Shown: positions 37,433 to 49,417, numbered from the stretch's first letter. The stretch is 64,000 bases of DNA from Acidobacteriota bacterium (GCA_018268995.1 JAFDVL010000005.1:1-64000), one strand, 5' to 3'. The notes: generated by a model from the letters alone, not told the origin. Translations and numbers: made by a program.

Positions 37433-38863
37433 ATGAAGCTAAGCGAAATTGCTCAACTCTGTGGTGCAACTCATCGCCTGAATCCAGCGATAGCTGAAAT
37501 AACGCCCACAGGTTTCGCCATTGATTCACGCACGGTCAAGTCAGGGGAAGTTTTTGTTGCGATTCCCGGCGAACGTGTGGACGGTCATCAATTCGTTGCA
37601 GAGGTGCTGGACAAAGGCGCGTTAGCAGCATTGGTCGTGCATCATCGGTTGCCATTTGCCAAGCATCTGGCTCCGTACAAAGACCGATTGCTTTTCGTTA
37701 CGGATACAGCATATGCCTTTCAGCAAATGGCGCAGAAGGTGCTGGCCGCGTGGAATCGCCCGGTTGTGGCCGTGACCGCAAGCGCGGGCAAAACGACAAT
37801 GAAAGATTTGACGGCGCACGTGCTAGAAGCGGCAACGCCAAAGGTGTTCAAGTCGCTGGGAAATTTGAATACGAGTTATGGGCTTCCCCTCACAGTTGGC
37901 AGAATGATTTCGGCAGGCATTCAACCCAACGATTTTGATCTCGCAGTTTTTGAATTCGGCATGAGTTCCTACGGTGAAATCAAACGCCTGACCGAAATCG
38001 CACCGCCGACGGTTGCCATCGTGGGCAATGTGGGAACAGCACATATTGAATTTTTCGGCAGCAGCAAGGCCATCGCCGAGGCCAAAGCCGAAATTGTTGA
38101 CGGCTTGCAGGTAAATGGCACCGCGATTCTAAATGCCGATGATCCGCTGGCGATGGAGATGAAAACGCGGCGTGCTGACGTTCGTTTTTTGACATTTGGA
38201 ATTGAAGAAAAGGCCGACATTCGTGCTGCGAACCTGAATCACAAAGACTTGCGTGCAACCAGCTTTGAATTGCAGACGCCGCGCGGTGATGTTTTTGTCA
38301 ATTTGCCATTGCTTGGTAAGCACAATGTGTATAACGCACTAGCCGCTGCTGCCGCTGGTCATCATTTCGGATTGAGCGCGGAGCAAATCGCAGCACAGCT
38401 TCAGACGGCAGCGCCATCCAAAATGCGGGGGGAGTTGGTTCAACTCGCGAATGGCGCAACGATCATTGACGACTCGTACAACTCGAATCCCCCCGCGTTG
38501 CTGCAAGCGGTGCGTGCGATGGCACAGGCACAGGGATTCAAGCGACGCATCGTCGTGGCAGGCGAAATGCTCGAACTGGGTGAGCAAAGTGCGCAAATGC
38601 ACCGTGATTGCGGACAGGAATTTGCAGCGGCTGGCATTAATCGGGTAATCGGAGTGCGCGGACTGGCACAGGAATTAGTCGCAGGCGCACTTGATGCAGG
38701 ACTGGGCAACGCATCCTTTTGCGAAACACCTGAACAAGCGGCTGAAACGTTAATCGCTGAATTAAAGGCAGGCGATCTGGTGCTGGTAAAAGGTTCGCGC
38801 GGCGTACGAACCGAGCGCGTGGTCGAGCGATTAACGGCAGAATTTGGTAGGAAGGCAGGATAA
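37433..38863 (+). CDS. murF: UDP-MurNAc-pentapeptide ligase MurF
   Basis: 476 residues. Adds D-Ala-D-Ala to UDP-MurNAc-tripeptide, completing the lipid I precursor. Motifs: [24 protein letters not shown] loop [13 protein letters not shown] (a slight change from the usual GNSGKTT), [24 protein letters not shown] and [11 protein letters not shown]. Full length. The ribosome site is not obvious. Ddl, which makes D-Ala-D-Ala, is not in this window. Confidence 0.95.
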   Translation: MKLSEIAQLCGATHRLNPAIAEITPTGFAIDSRTVKSGEVFVAIPGERVDGHQFVAEVLDKGALAALVVHHRLPFAKHLAPYKDRLLFVTDTAYAFQQMAQKVLAAWNRPVVAVTASAGKTTMKDLTAHVLEAATPKVFKSLGNLNTSYGLPLTVGRMISAGIQPNDFDLAVFEFGMSSYGEIKRLTEIAPPTVAIVGNVGTAHIEFFGSSKAIAEAKAEIVDGLQVNGTAILNADDPLAMEMKTRRADVRFLTFGIEEKADIRAANLNHKDLRATSFELQTPRGDVFVNLPLLGKHNVYNALAAAAAGHHFGLSAEQIAAQLQTAAPSKMRGELVQLANGATIIDDSYNSNPPALLQAVRAMAQAQGFKRRIVVAGEMLELGEQSAQMHRDCGQEFAAAGINRVIGVRGLAQELVAGALDAGLGNASFCETPEQAAETLIAELKAGDLVLVKGSRGVRTERVVERLTAEFGRKAG

Positions 38864-38870
38864 ATTTTAA

Positions 38871-38886
38871 ATCTCAAATTTGAGAT
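38871..38886. repeat. 16-bp perfect palindrome in the murF-mraY gap
   Basis: ATCTCAAATTTGAGAT is a perfect palindrome within the 37-bp gap. It could form a cruciform or hairpin or bind a dimeric protein; no known site was matched. Confidence 0.7.
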
Positions 38887-38900
38887 AAACCTAAAAACGC

Positions 38901-40019
38901 ATGTTTTATTACCTCTTCTACGAAGTTCTGTTTCGCCAGTACGAGCAAGTTTATCCGGCGCTGAAGGCCCTGAACGTCTTTCGCTACGTCACCTTTCGCA
39001 CGGCTTACGCCACGATCACGGCGTTGCTGATGAGCCTGCTGCTCGGCCCGTGGATGATTCGCAAATTGCGCGAGTTCAAATTCGGGCAGGAAATTCGAGA
39101 AGAAGGCCCGGCACACCATCAGGCCAAAAAAGGGACGCCGACGATGGGTGGCGTGATGGTGATTGGTTCGATGCTGCTTTCAGCGCTGCTGTGGGCTGAT
39201 CTGCGAAATCGGTATTTGTGGATTGCGATCTTTGGCACATTGGGTTTTTCGCTGGTTGGTTTTTTGGATGATTACCTCAAGATCAAGCACAAACGCAGTC
39301 TTGGGTTAACTGGCAAACAGAAACTGGTTGGGCAATTTGCCACGGCGTTGGGCGTCGGGCTAATGCTGAAATACATGACCACGTATAGCTGGATTTTGAG
39401 CGTGCCTTTTTTCAAGGAATTCCAGCCAGTGCTGCCGTTCGTGGTGTATCTCGGTTTCATCATGCTGTTCACGGTGTTTTGCTCGAACGCGGTGAATTTA
39501 ACTGATGGATTGGATGGTTTGGCGATCAGCGTCACAGTCGTTGCGGCTTCGGCATTGACCGCGCTCGTGTACGTCACTGGGCACGCCAGATTTGCCGAAT
39601 ATCTGGATTTGATTCGCAGCCCTGGTGGAGGCGATTTGACCGTGGCTGAACTCACCGTTCTTGGCGGTGCGTTGGTGGGCGCGAGTCTTGGTTTTCTTTG
39701 GTTCAATGCGCCACCGGCTGAGGTGTTCATGGGCGATGTTGGCAGTCTTGGAATCGGCGGCGCACTGGCCACGATTGCGGTCATCATCAAGCAGGAAGTC
39801 GTGCTGGGCATTATCGGCGGCGTGTTCGTGATTGAAGCGTTTTCCGTGATTATTCAGGTCGCGTCGTTCAAGCTCACAAAAAAGCGTGTTTTCAAGATGT
39901 CGCCGTTGCACCACCACTTTGAATTATCGGGCTGGAAAGAGCCAAAGATTGTGTTCCGCTTTTTGATCGCGGCTTTGTTGTTCGCATTGTTGAGTCTTTC
40001 GACGCTGAAACTCAGGTAA
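38901..40019 (+). CDS. mraY: Phospho-MurNAc-pentapeptide translocase MraY
   Basis: 372 residues with about ten membrane helices. Transfers phospho-MurNAc-pentapeptide to undecaprenyl phosphate, giving lipid I. Motifs: [62 protein letters not shown] (magnesium-binding Asp) and [17 protein letters not shown]. All family landmarks are present. Its TAA overlaps the murD ATG by one base. Confidence 0.97.
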   Translation: MFYYLFYEVLFRQYEQVYPALKALNVFRYVTFRTAYATITALLMSLLLGPWMIRKLREFKFGQEIREEGPAHHQAKKGTPTMGGVMVIGSMLLSALLWADLRNRYLWIAIFGTLGFSLVGFLDDYLKIKHKRSLGLTGKQKLVGQFATALGVGLMLKYMTTYSWILSVPFFKEFQPVLPFVVYLGFIMLFTVFCSNAVNLTDGLDGLAISVTVVAASALTALVYVTGHARFAEYLDLIRSPGGGDLTVAELTVLGGALVGASLGFLWFNAPPAEVFMGDVGSLGIGGALATIAVIIKQEVVLGIIGGVFVIEAFSVIIQVASFKLTKKRVFKMSPLHHHFELSGWKEPKIVFRFLIAALLFALLSLSTLKLR

Positions 40020-41359
40020 TGGAACTTGCAGGCAAAAAAATCTTAGTGGTCGGACTTGGCAAAAGTGGCATTGCCGCCGCGAAGTTCCTGCAAGCGCGGG
40101 GCGCACAGGTCACGGCGAATGATGCAGGCCCAGAAGAAAAAATTGTTGCCGCTGCCGAACTGAAAGCACAAGGAATTGCAGTTGTTGCGGGATCGCATCC
40201 GACTGCGTTATTTGAAAACTCGGATTTGATTGTCGCCAGCCCAGGCGTACCGCTGGCGCTGGAGCCGTTTCAAAAAGCCAAAGCCGCAGGCGTGCCGATC
40301 ATCAGTGAAATCGAATTGGCTGCACGCTTTTTGCAAGGTCGTTTGATCGGCATTACAGGCTCGAATGGGAAGACAACGACGACAACCTTGATTGGCGAGG
40401 TGCTGAAAGATGCAGGCTTCCCCACGCAGGTGGGCGGCAACATTGGGACGCCACTGATTTCATTGGTGGAAACCTCGCAAGCCGATGGATTCACCGTAAT
40501 CGAACTTAGCAGTTTTCAACTGGAAGCCGTTGAGTCATTGCACTTGTTTGCAGCGGTGCTGCTGAACATCACACCCGATCATCTGGATCGCTACGATTCA
40601 ATGGACGATTATGCGGCGGCCAAAGCCAACATCTTTCGCAACCAAACACCGGAAGATTTAGCGGTATTGAATGCCGATGACAAGCGCGTCGCGACAATGC
40701 AAACGAACGCGCACAAGGTCTTTTTCAGCTGCAAGCGCGAATTGGAGGAAGGCATTTTCCTGCGCGATGATGAAGTGATTTCGCGGGCGAATAGCACAGA
40801 ACGAAGCTTGATTTCGCGCAATGAAATTGGCATTCGCGGCGCGCACAACCTGGAAAACGTGATGGCAACTTTGGCTGTCGGCCTGGCTTGCGGAGCGTCA
40901 CCAGATTCGATGCGTGAAACGATTCGTAACTTCAAAGGCGTCGAGCATCGCTTGGAATTCGTCGCCGAAATCAATGGCGTGAAATTTTACAACGACTCAA
41001 AAGCGACGAACGTGGATTCGACGATCAAAGCGCTCGAAGCTTTTGATAAAGGTGTGATTGTGATCCTGGGCGGCAAGGACAAAGGCGGTGATTATGCTCC
41101 GCTTGTACCGCTCGTCCAAACGCGTTGCAAGCACGTAATCCTGATCGGAGCCGCCGCCGAAAAAATCGCTACTGCACTTGAAAACACTAAGCCGATGCAC
41201 CGCGCCGTAACGATGGAGGATGCGGTTGCATTAAGCACAAGGTTGGCGAATACAGGCGACACAGTTCTGCTCGCTCCGGCCTGTGCGAGCTTCGATATGT
41301 TTGATAACTACGAGCATCGAGGACGAGTTTTCAAGGACGCAGTTTTAGCAATGCACTGA
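40019..41359 (+). CDS. murD: UDP-MurNAc-L-Ala:D-Glu ligase MurD
   Basis: 446 residues. Adds D-glutamate to UDP-MurNAc-L-alanine. Motifs: [18 protein letters not shown] loop [57 protein letters not shown] and [13 protein letters not shown]. Start overlaps the mraY stop (TAATG), typical of coupled translation. Five bases separate it from ftsW. Confidence 0.97.
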   Translation: MELAGKKILVVGLGKSGIAAAKFLQARGAQVTANDAGPEEKIVAAAELKAQGIAVVAGSHPTALFENSDLIVASPGVPLALEPFQKAKAAGVPIISEIELAARFLQGRLIGITGSNGKTTTTTLIGEVLKDAGFPTQVGGNIGTPLISLVETSQADGFTVIELSSFQLEAVESLHLFAAVLLNITPDHLDRYDSMDDYAAAKANIFRNQTPEDLAVLNADDKRVATMQTNAHKVFFSCKRELEEGIFLRDDEVISRANSTERSLISRNEIGIRGAHNLENVMATLAVGLACGASPDSMRETIRNFKGVEHRLEFVAEINGVKFYNDSKATNVDSTIKALEAFDKGVIVILGGKDKGGDYAPLVPLVQTRCKHVILIGAAAEKIATALENTKPMHRAVTMEDAVALSTRLANTGDTVLLAPACASFDMFDNYEHRGRVFKDAVLAMH

Positions 41360-41364
41360 AGATT

Positions 41365-42510
41365 ATGGCAAAGGAAATAACGACGACAAACAACAGATTC
41401 TTCAACTCTATCGAGCAAGCCCAGTGGGACATGTTGATGGCCTGCGCGGCGATTGGCTTGACGTTGTTTGGCCTCGTGATGGTGTACAGCGCCTCTGGCT
41501 TCAATGCCTCGACACAGTTGGAGGGGTCTTTCAGCGCGGTCTTACGTCAGGCGGGATGGGCAGTAGTCGGCATCATTGCGATGCTGATTTTGATGCGAGT
41601 GAATTATCAACGATACGCCTCGCCAGCCTTGATTTTACTAGGCTTGGCAACCAGTGTTTGCCTGTTGATCGCGGTGTTATTTTTTGATGAAGTAAAAGGC
41701 GCGAAACGATGGATCAAACTTGGCCCCCTATCAGCGCAACCATCAGAGCTAGCCAAGATCACGCTGGTAATGTTTCTGGCCTATTTCCTGACGCGCCGCA
41801 CTGAAGAAAATCAGGAAGGCAGCTTCCAATCCACATTTTTGCCCGCAGCCGTAGTCACAGGGATGTTGATGCTGTTGATTTTGAAAGAACCCGACCTTGG
41901 CACGGCGTTGATGATCGGCGTGATTTTCGTGGCAATGATGGTGGTAGGCAAAATTCCTGCGCTTCATTTGCTAACGCTGGTCGTTCCCGTATTGTTGGTC
42001 GGATACATTTACATTTTGAAAACGCCCTTCCGAGTACAACGCATCTTGGCCTTCATGGACCCGGAAAGCGACGCGAAAAAAACAGGCTACCAAATTTTAC
42101 AATCGCTTTATGCGGTGGGGTCAGGTGGCGTTTCAGGCGTGGGGCTGGGCGGCAGTAAACAAAAACTTGGCTTTTTGCCGGAAGCCAAAACGGATTTCAT
42201 CTTTGCTGTCGTGGGCGAAGAATTAGGCTTCTTTGGTTCGGCGGTAATTGTGCTGGTGTTTGGCTTGCTGATGTGGCGCTGCTTGAAAGCAAGTTTTCGT
42301 GCGCCGGATCAGTTCGGACAGTTGCTTGGCATTGGCTTAACGACGATGTTAATTGCGCAGGCGTTTTTCAATATGAGCGTGGTGCTAAGCCTGGTGCCGA
42401 CCAAAGGAATCACCTTGCCGTTCGTGAGCGCGGGTGGGTCTTCGCTGGTTTTTGCATTAGCTGCGGTCGGCATCTTGCTCAACATCTCGGAGCAAGCGAG
42501 GGCTAAATGA
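41365..42510 (+). CDS. ftsW: Division peptidoglycan polymerase FtsW
   Basis: 381 residues with about ten membrane helices, the SEDS family. Polymerises lipid II at the septum with FtsI. Landmarks: [34 protein letters not shown]-like [10 protein letters not shown] with the catalytic-loop Asp, [42 protein letters not shown] and [17 protein letters not shown]. Divergence from RodA rests on operon position. Its stop overlaps murG (ATGA). Confidence 0.95.
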   Translation: MAKEITTTNNRFFNSIEQAQWDMLMACAAIGLTLFGLVMVYSASGFNASTQLEGSFSAVLRQAGWAVVGIIAMLILMRVNYQRYASPALILLGLATSVCLLIAVLFFDEVKGAKRWIKLGPLSAQPSELAKITLVMFLAYFLTRRTEENQEGSFQSTFLPAAVVTGMLMLLILKEPDLGTALMIGVIFVAMMVVGKIPALHLLTLVVPVLLVGYIYILKTPFRVQRILAFMDPESDAKKTGYQILQSLYAVGSGGVSGVGLGGSKQKLGFLPEAKTDFIFAVVGEELGFFGSAVIVLVFGLLMWRCLKASFRAPDQFGQLLGIGLTTMLIAQAFFNMSVVLSLVPTKGITLPFVSAGGSSLVFALAAVGILLNISEQARAK

Positions 42511-43583
42511 TTCGCTCGGTGATTATCGCGGGTGGAGGTACAGGCGGACATATATATCCGGGCATTGCGATTGCGCAGGAATTCAAGCGGCGCAATCCGA
42601 ATTGTGAAGTGATTTTTATTGGCACAGCGCGCGGCTTGGAAACCAAAATCGTGCCGCGCGAAGGCTTCAAGCTGGAGTTGATTGAAGTCGCAGCCTTGAA
42701 AGGTGTCAGCATAACCAAGCGCACAAAGTCGCTGCTGATGTTGCCAAGGAGTTTTTTTGCAGTTCGTTCTTTCATTCAGAAATACAAGCCTGATGTCGTG
42801 ATTGGGGTGGGTGGATATGCTTCTGGGCCAATGCTGCTGATTGCTTCTCTGATGGGCGTGCCAACGATGGTGGCGGAACAAAATGCGCTGCCGGGTTTTA
42901 CGAACCGGGTTTTGGCACGGTTTGTCAAAGCGGCTGCCGTGTCGTTTGAAGAAGCGAAATCGTTCTTTCGTGGCAAAGCGGAAATCACAGGCAATCCGGT
43001 ACGCGCAGAGTTTTTTACGGTGCCTGCGAAAGTGCCGAGTGAAACGGTCAACATTTTGATCACGGGCGGCAGTCAGGGAGCACGCGCAATCAACGAAGCG
43101 ATGATCACAGCAATTCCCATGCTGGAGCCACATAAAGATCGGCTTTTCATCACCCATCAGACGGGCGAGTTGGATTTTGAAAAGGTCAAAGCGGCATATG
43201 CCACTTCATCGCTGCACGTAGAGGTAAAGCCGTTCATTGAAAAAATTGTAGACGAATTTGCCAAAGCCGATTTGGTGATTTGCCGTGCGGGTGCCACAAC
43301 CGTAGCAGAGTTGGCGGCAGCAAGTCGTCCGGCCTTGATGATTCCCTTCCCCTGGGCAGCAGACGATCATCAACGCAAAAACGCCGAAGCCGTCGAACGT
43401 GCAGGCGCAGGCCGGATGATCCTGCAATCAGAGTTGAGCGGCGAACGCTTAGCAAGCGAGCTATTAGTTTTGATCGGTGATGCAGCAAGATTGGCAAAAA
43501 TGAGTGCCGCAAGCAAAACGCTGGCGCATCCAGATGCAGCAGTAAGGGTAGTAGATATTGCAGAGAAAATCAGACAAGATTAA
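42507..43583 (+). CDS. murG: Lipid II synthase MurG
   Basis: 358 residues. A GT-B glycosyltransferase that adds GlcNAc to lipid I on the inner membrane face. Motifs: [68 protein letters not shown] and [22 protein letters not shown]. The last residues (EKIRQD) are encoded at the edge of a repeat that fills the gap to murC. Start overlaps ftsW by 4 bp. Confidence 0.97.
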   Translation: MIRSVIIAGGGTGGHIYPGIAIAQEFKRRNPNCEVIFIGTARGLETKIVPREGFKLELIEVAALKGVSITKRTKSLLMLPRSFFAVRSFIQKYKPDVVIGVGGYASGPMLLIASLMGVPTMVAEQNALPGFTNRVLARFVKAAAVSFEEAKSFFRGKAEITGNPVRAEFFTVPAKVPSETVNILITGGSQGARAINEAMITAIPMLEPHKDRLFITHQTGELDFEKVKAAYATSSLHVEVKPFIEKIVDEFAKADLVICRAGATTVAELAAASRPALMIPFPWAADDHQRKNAEAVERAGAGRMILQSELSGERLASELLVLIGDAARLAKMSAASKTLAHPDAAVRVVDIAEKIRQD

Positions 43584-43653
43584 CAGGATGAATAAGATAG
43601 CGCTATAGGTGTAGAGAATTTCATCCATCCTGAAAATCGTGTAAATCCTGTCG
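43571..43653. repeat. Imperfect inverted repeat in the murG-murC gap
   Basis: ACAAGATTAACAGGATGAA on the left, which includes the murG stop, pairs imperfectly with ATCCATCCTGAAAATCGT on the right (about 14 of 17 aligned positions). It fills most of the 88-bp gap. Confidence 0.5.
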
Positions 43654-43671
43654 AGAGTATTTTTCGGTTTT

Positions 43672-45039
43672 ATGTTTTCCAAATTTCAGCAAATTCATTT
43701 CGTCGGCATTGGCGGCATCGGCATGAGCGGCATTGCCGAAGTCCTGCTCAATCTGGGCTATCGCGTGACTGGCTCGGATATGAAGCGCACAGCGATTACA
43801 GATCGGCTGGAAAAGCTGGGCGGCATCATTTACGAAGGACACAGCGCAGCCAATATTGAAGGCGCTCACGTCATCGTCACGTCAACTGCTGTGCGACCGG
43901 ACAATCCTGAAGTCGTCGAAGCGGTGCGCAAGCAAATTCCGGTGATTCCACGCGCCGAAATGCTCGCGGAATTGATGCGTTTGAAATATGGCATTGCCAT
44001 CGCCGGCTCGCACGGCAAAACCACCACAACTTCGATGACGGCAATGGTGCTGACACAGGGTGAACTTGATCCGACAGTTGTGGTGGGTGGGCGGCTGAAT
44101 GCCTGGGGCAGCAACGCGAAGCTGGGCAAGGGTGATTTTATTCTGGTTGAAGCAGACGAAAGCGATAAGAGCTTTTTGAAATTGTCGCCAACGATTGCTG
44201 TTGTGACGAACATTGACCGCGAGCATCTGGATTTTTACAAAGACCTCGACGAAATCCAGTCGCATTTCGTGCAATTCGTCAATAAGGTTCCGTTTTATGG
44301 CGCGGTCATCATTTGCCTTGATGATCCAAACGTCCAAGCGATTATTCCGCACATCACACGCCGCATGATTACTTATGGGATGACGGCACAAGCGGATATT
44401 TCGGCCTCGCAAATCGAGATCATGCACGACAAATTCGGCTCGGCGTTTAATGTCAAATATCGCGGACAGGATTTGGGGCGCGTGCGATTAAATGTGCCGG
44501 GAATGCACAACGTCAGCAATGCCCTGGCGGCGATTGCCGTGGGACTGGATTTGGAACTTTCATTTGAAATTATCGCCTCTGCGCTGGAATCGTTCCGGGG
44601 AGCCGAACGTCGTTTTCAAGTCAAAGGCGAACGTCCCGATAACATTTTGGTGGTTGACGATTATGGACATCATCCGACAGAAATTCGCGCTACGTTGGCG
44701 GCGGCGAAATCCAGTGGTCGCCGTCTTGTCGTCCTCTTCCAACCGCACCGATACACGCGCACTGCGGCGTTACGCGAAGACTTTGCGCGAAGTTTCTATG
44801 ATGCAGACGTGGTGCTGCTGACGGATATTTATGCGGCGAGCGAAGAGCCGATTGAAGGCATTACAGCGCAAGCATTGGCTGAAGACATTGAACGCTTCGG
44901 GCATCGTAATGTGCGCTATATCGGCAGCGTCGAACAAGGCGCGCAGGCATTTGCTGAGTTAACGCAACCCGGCGATCTGGCGTTAACGCTCGGCGCGGGT
45001 AGTGTATGGAAAGCAGGAGAGGAGTTTTTAGCAAACTAA
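43672..45039 (+). CDS. murC: UDP-MurNAc:L-Ala ligase MurC
   Basis: 455 residues. Adds L-alanine to UDP-MurNAc, the first stem peptide step. Motifs: [44 protein letters not shown] (ATP loop), [38 protein letters not shown] and FQPHRYTR. All landmarks intact. The MurB reductase that usually acts just before it is not in the window. Six bases separate it from ftsQ. Confidence 0.97.
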   Translation: MFSKFQQIHFVGIGGIGMSGIAEVLLNLGYRVTGSDMKRTAITDRLEKLGGIIYEGHSAANIEGAHVIVTSTAVRPDNPEVVEAVRKQIPVIPRAEMLAELMRLKYGIAIAGSHGKTTTTSMTAMVLTQGELDPTVVVGGRLNAWGSNAKLGKGDFILVEADESDKSFLKLSPTIAVVTNIDREHLDFYKDLDEIQSHFVQFVNKVPFYGAVIICLDDPNVQAIIPHITRRMITYGMTAQADISASQIEIMHDKFGSAFNVKYRGQDLGRVRLNVPGMHNVSNALAAIAVGLDLELSFEIIASALESFRGAERRFQVKGERPDNILVVDDYGHHPTEIRATLAAAKSSGRRLVVLFQPHRYTRTAALREDFARSFYDADVVLLTDIYAASEEPIEGITAQALAEDIERFGHRNVRYIGSVEQGAQAFAELTQPGDLALTLGAGSVWKAGEEFLAN

Positions 45040-45045
45040 ATTTTT

Positions 45046-46143
45046 ATGGCCTCATCCCCAAACAACGGAAATTCTGGTTATAGCAATCTGGCCGAACGGC
45101 ATCATCGTCGTGGCGTAAACACGACCTCGGTCATCACAGGCGCGACCACACGGGCTTCGCGGCGACGCGGCTTACCTGAAGACTTTCAGCGTGAAGCCGA
45201 GGAACAAGATTATCAGGCGCGCTATGACCAGCAATGGCGACAACGCAATGAACAGCGGGCAGCAGAGCGACGCGAAACACGACAGCGCGAAATTGTCTCT
45301 GGGCGCGTTGAAAAACGTGCAGCCAAAAAACCCGCTCCGCCCATCACCAGGCGCTGGGTCTATATCGCCTTAATTGCGCTGGCAGCGCTGATTTTATTGG
45401 TCGGCGGCGTGATGGCGTATGACAAGCTGTCAGGCGCGCGATTATTCGTCGTGAAAGAAATCGAGCTGGAAGGAACCAAACGGTCTTCGCGGGAAGAAAT
45501 ATTGCGCACCTTGGATGCCTATAAAACTCGCGGTTTATGGCAACTGGATTTACAGGCAATTCGGGCGGCAGTTGAAAAGAATCCCTGGGTATTAGAAGCC
45601 GAAATTTCGCGCGTCTTGCCAGATGCTCTGCGCGTCACGGTTCACGAACGCGAACCCGTTGCTCCGTGGCGGAATGCAAACAATTCTATTGTCTGGGTAG
45701 ATCGTGAAGGTCGAAGTTTAGGCGAACTTGATTTCAATAAATCAGATAAAGTTCCCCCCATCGTGAATGGGCTGGAAGAAGGGAACAGCAACGAAGTCAA
45801 AGCGGCCAATCATCGGCGTATGGAAATTTATCAGCAACTGCTGAATGAATTGGATCAAGGCAGCATTAAGCTCTCAGAAGAAATTGACGAGATCAAATTA
45901 GACGACGTGCAATCTGTTCGGCTGCATTTGCTGAAATATAACGTGGACATCCAAATCGGTGCGAGCGAATATCGGGCGCGGATGGAAAAGGCTTTCAAGG
46001 TGCTCGACGCTATCGAACGTAAGGATCTTTCAACCCTGGGATTCTATAAAATTACCGATGCCGAAAGACTGGTACGCGGCAATCGCATTGCTTATCTCAA
46101 CGTCACGCACCCGGAACGCGTGGTAGTGGGATTAGCAGACTAA
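45046..46143 (+). CDS. ftsQ: Division protein FtsQ
   Basis: 365 residues. A basic, Arg/Gln-rich cytoplasmic N-terminus of about 105 residues (longer than usual) precedes one membrane helix ([20 protein letters not shown]). Outside are a POTRA domain ([20 protein letters not shown] ... [43 protein letters not shown]) and an FtsQ domain. It links FtsA/FtsZ with the septal enzymes. No clear ribosome site at the ATG. 25 bp precede ftsA. Confidence 0.93.
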   Translation: MASSPNNGNSGYSNLAERHHRRGVNTTSVITGATTRASRRRGLPEDFQREAEEQDYQARYDQQWRQRNEQRAAERRETRQREIVSGRVEKRAAKKPAPPITRRWVYIALIALAALILLVGGVMAYDKLSGARLFVVKEIELEGTKRSSREEILRTLDAYKTRGLWQLDLQAIRAAVEKNPWVLEAEISRVLPDALRVTVHEREPVAPWRNANNSIVWVDREGRSLGELDFNKSDKVPPIVNGLEEGNSNEVKAANHRRMEIYQQLLNELDQGSIKLSEEIDEIKLDDVQSVRLHLLKYNVDIQIGASEYRARMEKAFKVLDAIERKDLSTLGFYKITDAERLVRGNRIAYLNVTHPERVVVGLAD

Positions 46144-46168
46144 CTCCTCACCGGAAGAGGTTATTATT

Positions 46169-47425
46169 ATGGCTAGAAAACTCTCAAACCACATTGTCGG
46201 CCTCGACATCGGCACGACAAATGTTCGTGCTGTCATTGCTGAATCACTGGATGGCAAGCTGGAAGTCGTTGGCATTGGCGAAGCGGAATCCAAAGGCTTA
46301 CGCAAAGGCGTTATTGTGAATCCTGATGCGGCTGTTGATTCCATCAAGCGTGCAATTGAACATGCGGAGCGCACTTCCGGCTTGCATGCCGAAGAAGCGT
46401 TCGTGGCGCTGGGCGGTTCGCACATCAAAGGCAACAACAGTCAGGGGGTCATTGCAGTTTCTTCGCGTCATCGCGAAATTACACGCGAAGATATTCAACG
46501 CGTGATTGATGGAGCCTGCGCCGTTTCGATTCCGTCAGGCCGCGAAATTGCTGATGTCCTGCCACAGGAATATACCGTTGATGATCAGGATGGCATTGGC
46601 GATCCGCTCGGAATGCTCGGATCGCGACTGGCGGTTTCGGTTCGTATTATTACCAGTCCAATTGCGGCGAAACAAAACATTGTAACAAGTGTAAATCGAG
46701 CAGGGCTGATGGTTTCGGATATGCTGCTGGCCCCCTTGGCCGCAGCGGAAGCCGTATTAAATGATGAAGACCGTGAGTTTGGAACCGCGTTGGTTGACAT
46801 TGGTGGAGAAACGACTAATCTTGCAATCTATCAGCGTGGATCTGTATGGCACACAGCAGTCTTCCCGATTGGTGGTAATCACTTCACTAACGATATTGCG
46901 TTCGGGCTGCGTACGCCCATCCCTGAAGCTGAGCGCATCAAGCGTGAGTTCGGCTGTACATATCGTCAATTGATGGATCAGCAAAGCGCGGCAGATATGA
47001 TCGAAGTACCAAGCGTAGGCGGGCGTGAACCAAGATTGTTATCACGCGATATTCTATGCGGCATCTTGGAACCACGCGCTGAAGAATTGCTAACCCAGGT
47101 GCAGGACGAAATTCGTGCTTCCGGGTTTGATCGGCAATTATCCAGCGGCATCATCTTGACTGGCGGTGGCTCATTATTAACCGGCATGGTTGAGGTGGCT
47201 GAGCAAATTTTTGATGCCCCGGTGCGTGTCAGTGGAGCACAAGATGTGGGCAGCCCCTTTGATGAAGTAGCTACGCCCGGATACTCGACGGCTGTTGGCT
47301 TGGCAATGTATGGAATGCGCCGTGGAAATCAGCATGGCCAAGTAAAAACAGGAATGAGCCTTTCGGTCGGAGCCTCTGCGGCAGCCAAGGTAAAAGGCAT
47401 GTTCAGAAGCTTTCTGAATCTTTAA
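46169..47425 (+). CDS. ftsA: Division protein FtsA
   Basis: 418 residues. An actin-like ATPase that tethers FtsZ to the membrane. Motifs: [16 protein letters not shown] (phosphate 1), [17 protein letters not shown] (phosphate 2), [12 protein letters not shown] (adenosine site), plus the 1C domain region. The C-terminal [14 protein letters not shown] is the amphipathic membrane-targeting helix. An AGAGG ribosome site precedes the start. A 434-bp gap with its own promoter separates it from ftsZ. Confidence 0.96.
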   Translation: MARKLSNHIVGLDIGTTNVRAVIAESLDGKLEVVGIGEAESKGLRKGVIVNPDAAVDSIKRAIEHAERTSGLHAEEAFVALGGSHIKGNNSQGVIAVSSRHREITREDIQRVIDGACAVSIPSGREIADVLPQEYTVDDQDGIGDPLGMLGSRLAVSVRIITSPIAAKQNIVTSVNRAGLMVSDMLLAPLAAAEAVLNDEDREFGTALVDIGGETTNLAIYQRGSVWHTAVFPIGGNHFTNDIAFGLRTPIPEAERIKREFGCTYRQLMDQQSAADMIEVPSVGGREPRLLSRDILCGILEPRAEELLTQVQDEIRASGFDRQLSSGIILTGGGSLLTGMVEVAEQIFDAPVRVSGAQDVGSPFDEVATPGYSTAVGLAMYGMRRGNQHGQVKTGMSLSVGASAAAKVKGMFRSFLNL

Positions 47426-47859
47426 AAGCACCTGTTTTTTCTTAACGCTGAAGCATATTTTCGTCTTTGACAAGAATAAAAATCACTAAAATTAAGCGAG
47501 TGATTAAAAAAAGTGGCGATGAGGGGTCAGATTGCTTGAGTTGCACTTGGCAAATCTAGATGTTGTGTTAAAATCCGCAATCGCATACAAGATGACGCAT
47601 TAAAAACAGTTTCTCGCTCATCCATGCGAATGGCATTTTGACAGCCACTCAATCTCACGATTTGTTGAATTTCAATTAATTGACAAGCCTCGTCACAGAC
47701 TTCTTTCCGATTTGAGCGAATACGGTTAAAGATGACAAGAAATTCATTACATATTTGTCCTGCTGTAAATGCTCGAACGGTGAGTCAGGAAAGAATGAAA
47801 AAAACAATTAACCCAAGAGGCACGTTTTCCAAACTTGCTAGCAAAGCAGGAGGCGCAGG
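47426..47859 (+). other. ftsA-ftsZ gap with leader sequence
   Basis: 434 bp without a large gene. It contains a promoter at 47547-47574 and a short ORF at 47795. The predicted leader is about 280 bases, long enough for post-transcriptional control of ftsZ; no known riboswitch was recognised. Confidence 0.6.
47547..47574 (+). promoter_or_regulatory. ftsZ promoter
   Basis: TTGGCA and TAAAAT are separated by 16 bp, followed by CCGC. The same architecture (TTGGCA, 16 bp, TATAAT, CCGC) is seen before the histidine kinase at 13971. It would allow extra ftsZ transcripts independent of the main dcw promoter. Confidence 0.65.
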
Positions 47860-47869
47860 ATGGCAATAG
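47795..47869 (+). CDS. Short upstream ORF overlapping the ftsZ start
   Basis: ATG at 47795 behind AGGAAAG opens a 24-codon ORF ([20 protein letters not shown], then AGWQ) that ends at TAG 47867-47869, ten bases into ftsZ in another frame. The ftsZ ribosome site (AGGAGG) lies within it. It may couple or modulate ftsZ translation; a protein product is uncertain. Confidence 0.4.
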   Translation: MKKTINPRGTFSKLASKAGGAGWQ

Positions 47870-48996
47870 ATGATCGCCAAGGATTAGACATCAGCTTTAT
47901 TGAAGATCCTCCCACTTCAGGAGCACGAATCAAGGTGGTCGGCGTGGGCGGCGGTGGCGGCAATGCCGTCAACCACATGATTGATGCACGTATCGAAGGC
48001 ATTGATTTTCTGGTTGCAAACACTGACGCACAGGCACTCAAGCGCTCCTTTGCCCCGATAAAATTGCAAATCGGCTCACGGCTAACTAAGGGTCTGGGGG
48101 CTGGCGCGAACCCTGAAATCGGGCGTGATGCAGCCCTGGAAGATACCGATAAAATCCTGGAAGCGCTCGAAGGCGCAGATATGGTTTTCGTCACGGTCGG
48201 CATGGGCGGCGGAACCGGAACCGGAGCAGCGCCCATCATTGCGTCGCTGGCGGCAGAACTAGGCGCACTCACAGTAGCTGTCGTGACCAAGCCATTTCCC
48301 TTTGAAGGCCGTCGTCGAATGCAGCAAGCCGACCTGGGATTGCAGGAATTGCGTTCCGTGGTTGATACGCTGATTACTATTCCGAATGAGCGCCTCAAAC
48401 AAACCGTAGATCGCAATATGACATTGTCAGACTCCTTCCGTATGGCTGACGATGTACTACGTCAAGCCGTACAAGGCATTTCGGATTTGATTACAGTACC
48501 AGGCTTTATCAACGTAGACTTCGCTGACGTGAAATCTATTATGAAGGGCATGGGCATTGCTTTGATGGGAACCGGACATGCCCTGGGAGACAATCGCGCA
48601 CAGGAAGCAACGCAACGCGCGATCTCCAGCCCCCTGCTTGAAGAAGCTACAATTCAAGGGGCAAAAGGCGTACTCGTCAATATTACTGGCGGTGCGGATC
48701 TCACCCTGTTTGAAGTGGATGAGGCAATGCACATCATTCACGATGAAGCAGACCCAGATGCGAATATTATTTTCGGAACTGTTACGGATGAGCGTTTACA
48801 AAACGAAATGAAAATTACGGTAATCGCCACAGGGTTTGAGAAAGCCAAAGCTTCCGAAAATTTACATAACTTCCCAGTGCGACAAAACACGGCGGCTCCC
48901 GTCACCCCACGCGTTATCGGCACTACAAATGCTACGCCTGCAAACCGCCAGGAAGATTATGATACGCCAGCGTATATCCGTAAAAAGGCAGATTAA
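47860..48996 (+). CDS. ftsZ: Cell division GTPase FtsZ
   Basis: 378 residues. The tubulin homologue forming the division ring. Motifs: [13 protein letters not shown] near residue 28, the tubulin signature [12 protein letters not shown] at about 115-126, and [11 protein letters not shown]. The C-terminal peptide [13 protein letters not shown] is a good match to the conserved tail that binds FtsA and other partners. A short C-terminal linker of about 40 residues. Strong AGGAGG ribosome site before the ATG. Confidence 0.98.
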   Translation: MAIDDRQGLDISFIEDPPTSGARIKVVGVGGGGGNAVNHMIDARIEGIDFLVANTDAQALKRSFAPIKLQIGSRLTKGLGAGANPEIGRDAALEDTDKILEALEGADMVFVTVGMGGGTGTGAAPIIASLAAELGALTVAVVTKPFPFEGRRRMQQADLGLQELRSVVDTLITIPNERLKQTVDRNMTLSDSFRMADDVLRQAVQGISDLITVPGFINVDFADVKSIMKGMGIALMGTGHALGDNRAQEATQRAISSPLLEEATIQGAKGVLVNITGGADLTLFEVDEAMHIIHDEADPDANIIFGTVTDERLQNEMKITVIATGFEKAKASENLHNFPVRQNTAAPVTPRVIGTTNATPANRQEDYDTPAYIRKKAD

Positions 48997-49417
48997 CCCC
49001 CAACGGAATTAGCGAAACCAGCGGTCATGAAAACTATTACGCCGCAAGCTTAAATTAAGGCTTGCGGCTTGCACTTGTCGTTTAATGTGCGATAGCATAG
49101 CGCTACCCATTGAACAGCAGTGCTGTCTATCGTATTGGCGTGGGGCTTGGCGCCAACGATGTTTCCCGCATCTTGCCTTTACAGATGCTCGCACGAGTGA
49201 TGTCTTGAAGTAACCTTTGGGACTAGCGGTTAGTTCACCTCACACGCTACCGAAATGGCAGAGCTTCTGTCGCAACCAAGCGCGGCTTAGCACTTATCAA
49301 GCAACCTCTCTGGGGAAGATGTCGAAATTTTTATTACGAGACTTGCCGTAGTATATCGCAACTCGCAGTTTATCTTTTCCAGCCCAGACGTAGTTTTATT
49401 CAAAAGGAGATCCTACA
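48997..49417 (+). other. Structured gap between ftsZ and the Hfq-like gene
   Basis: 421 bp without an ORF. It has several stems: the hairpin at 49041-49068, a 10-bp stem with one bulge formed by ATCGTATTGGCG and CGCCAACGAT (about 49130-49160), and CATCT/AGATG just after. Base composition is balanced and stem-rich, unlike the A/T-rich spacers elsewhere. It could encode a small RNA or a long leader of the Hfq-like gene. No match to 6S, tmRNA, SRP or RNase P landmarks was found. Confidence 0.35.
49041..49068 (+). terminator. Hairpin after ftsZ
   Basis: GCCGCAAGC and GCTTGCGGC form a perfect 9-bp stem over a 10-base A/T loop, 44 bp after the ftsZ stop. No T-run follows. Probably the 3' end structure of the dcw transcript. 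Confidence 0.45.

Noticed and set aside
42309-43157. 282-codon minus-strand ORF across ftsW and murG
   Set aside because: It lies antisense to two genes with full family motifs and has no recognisable protein features.
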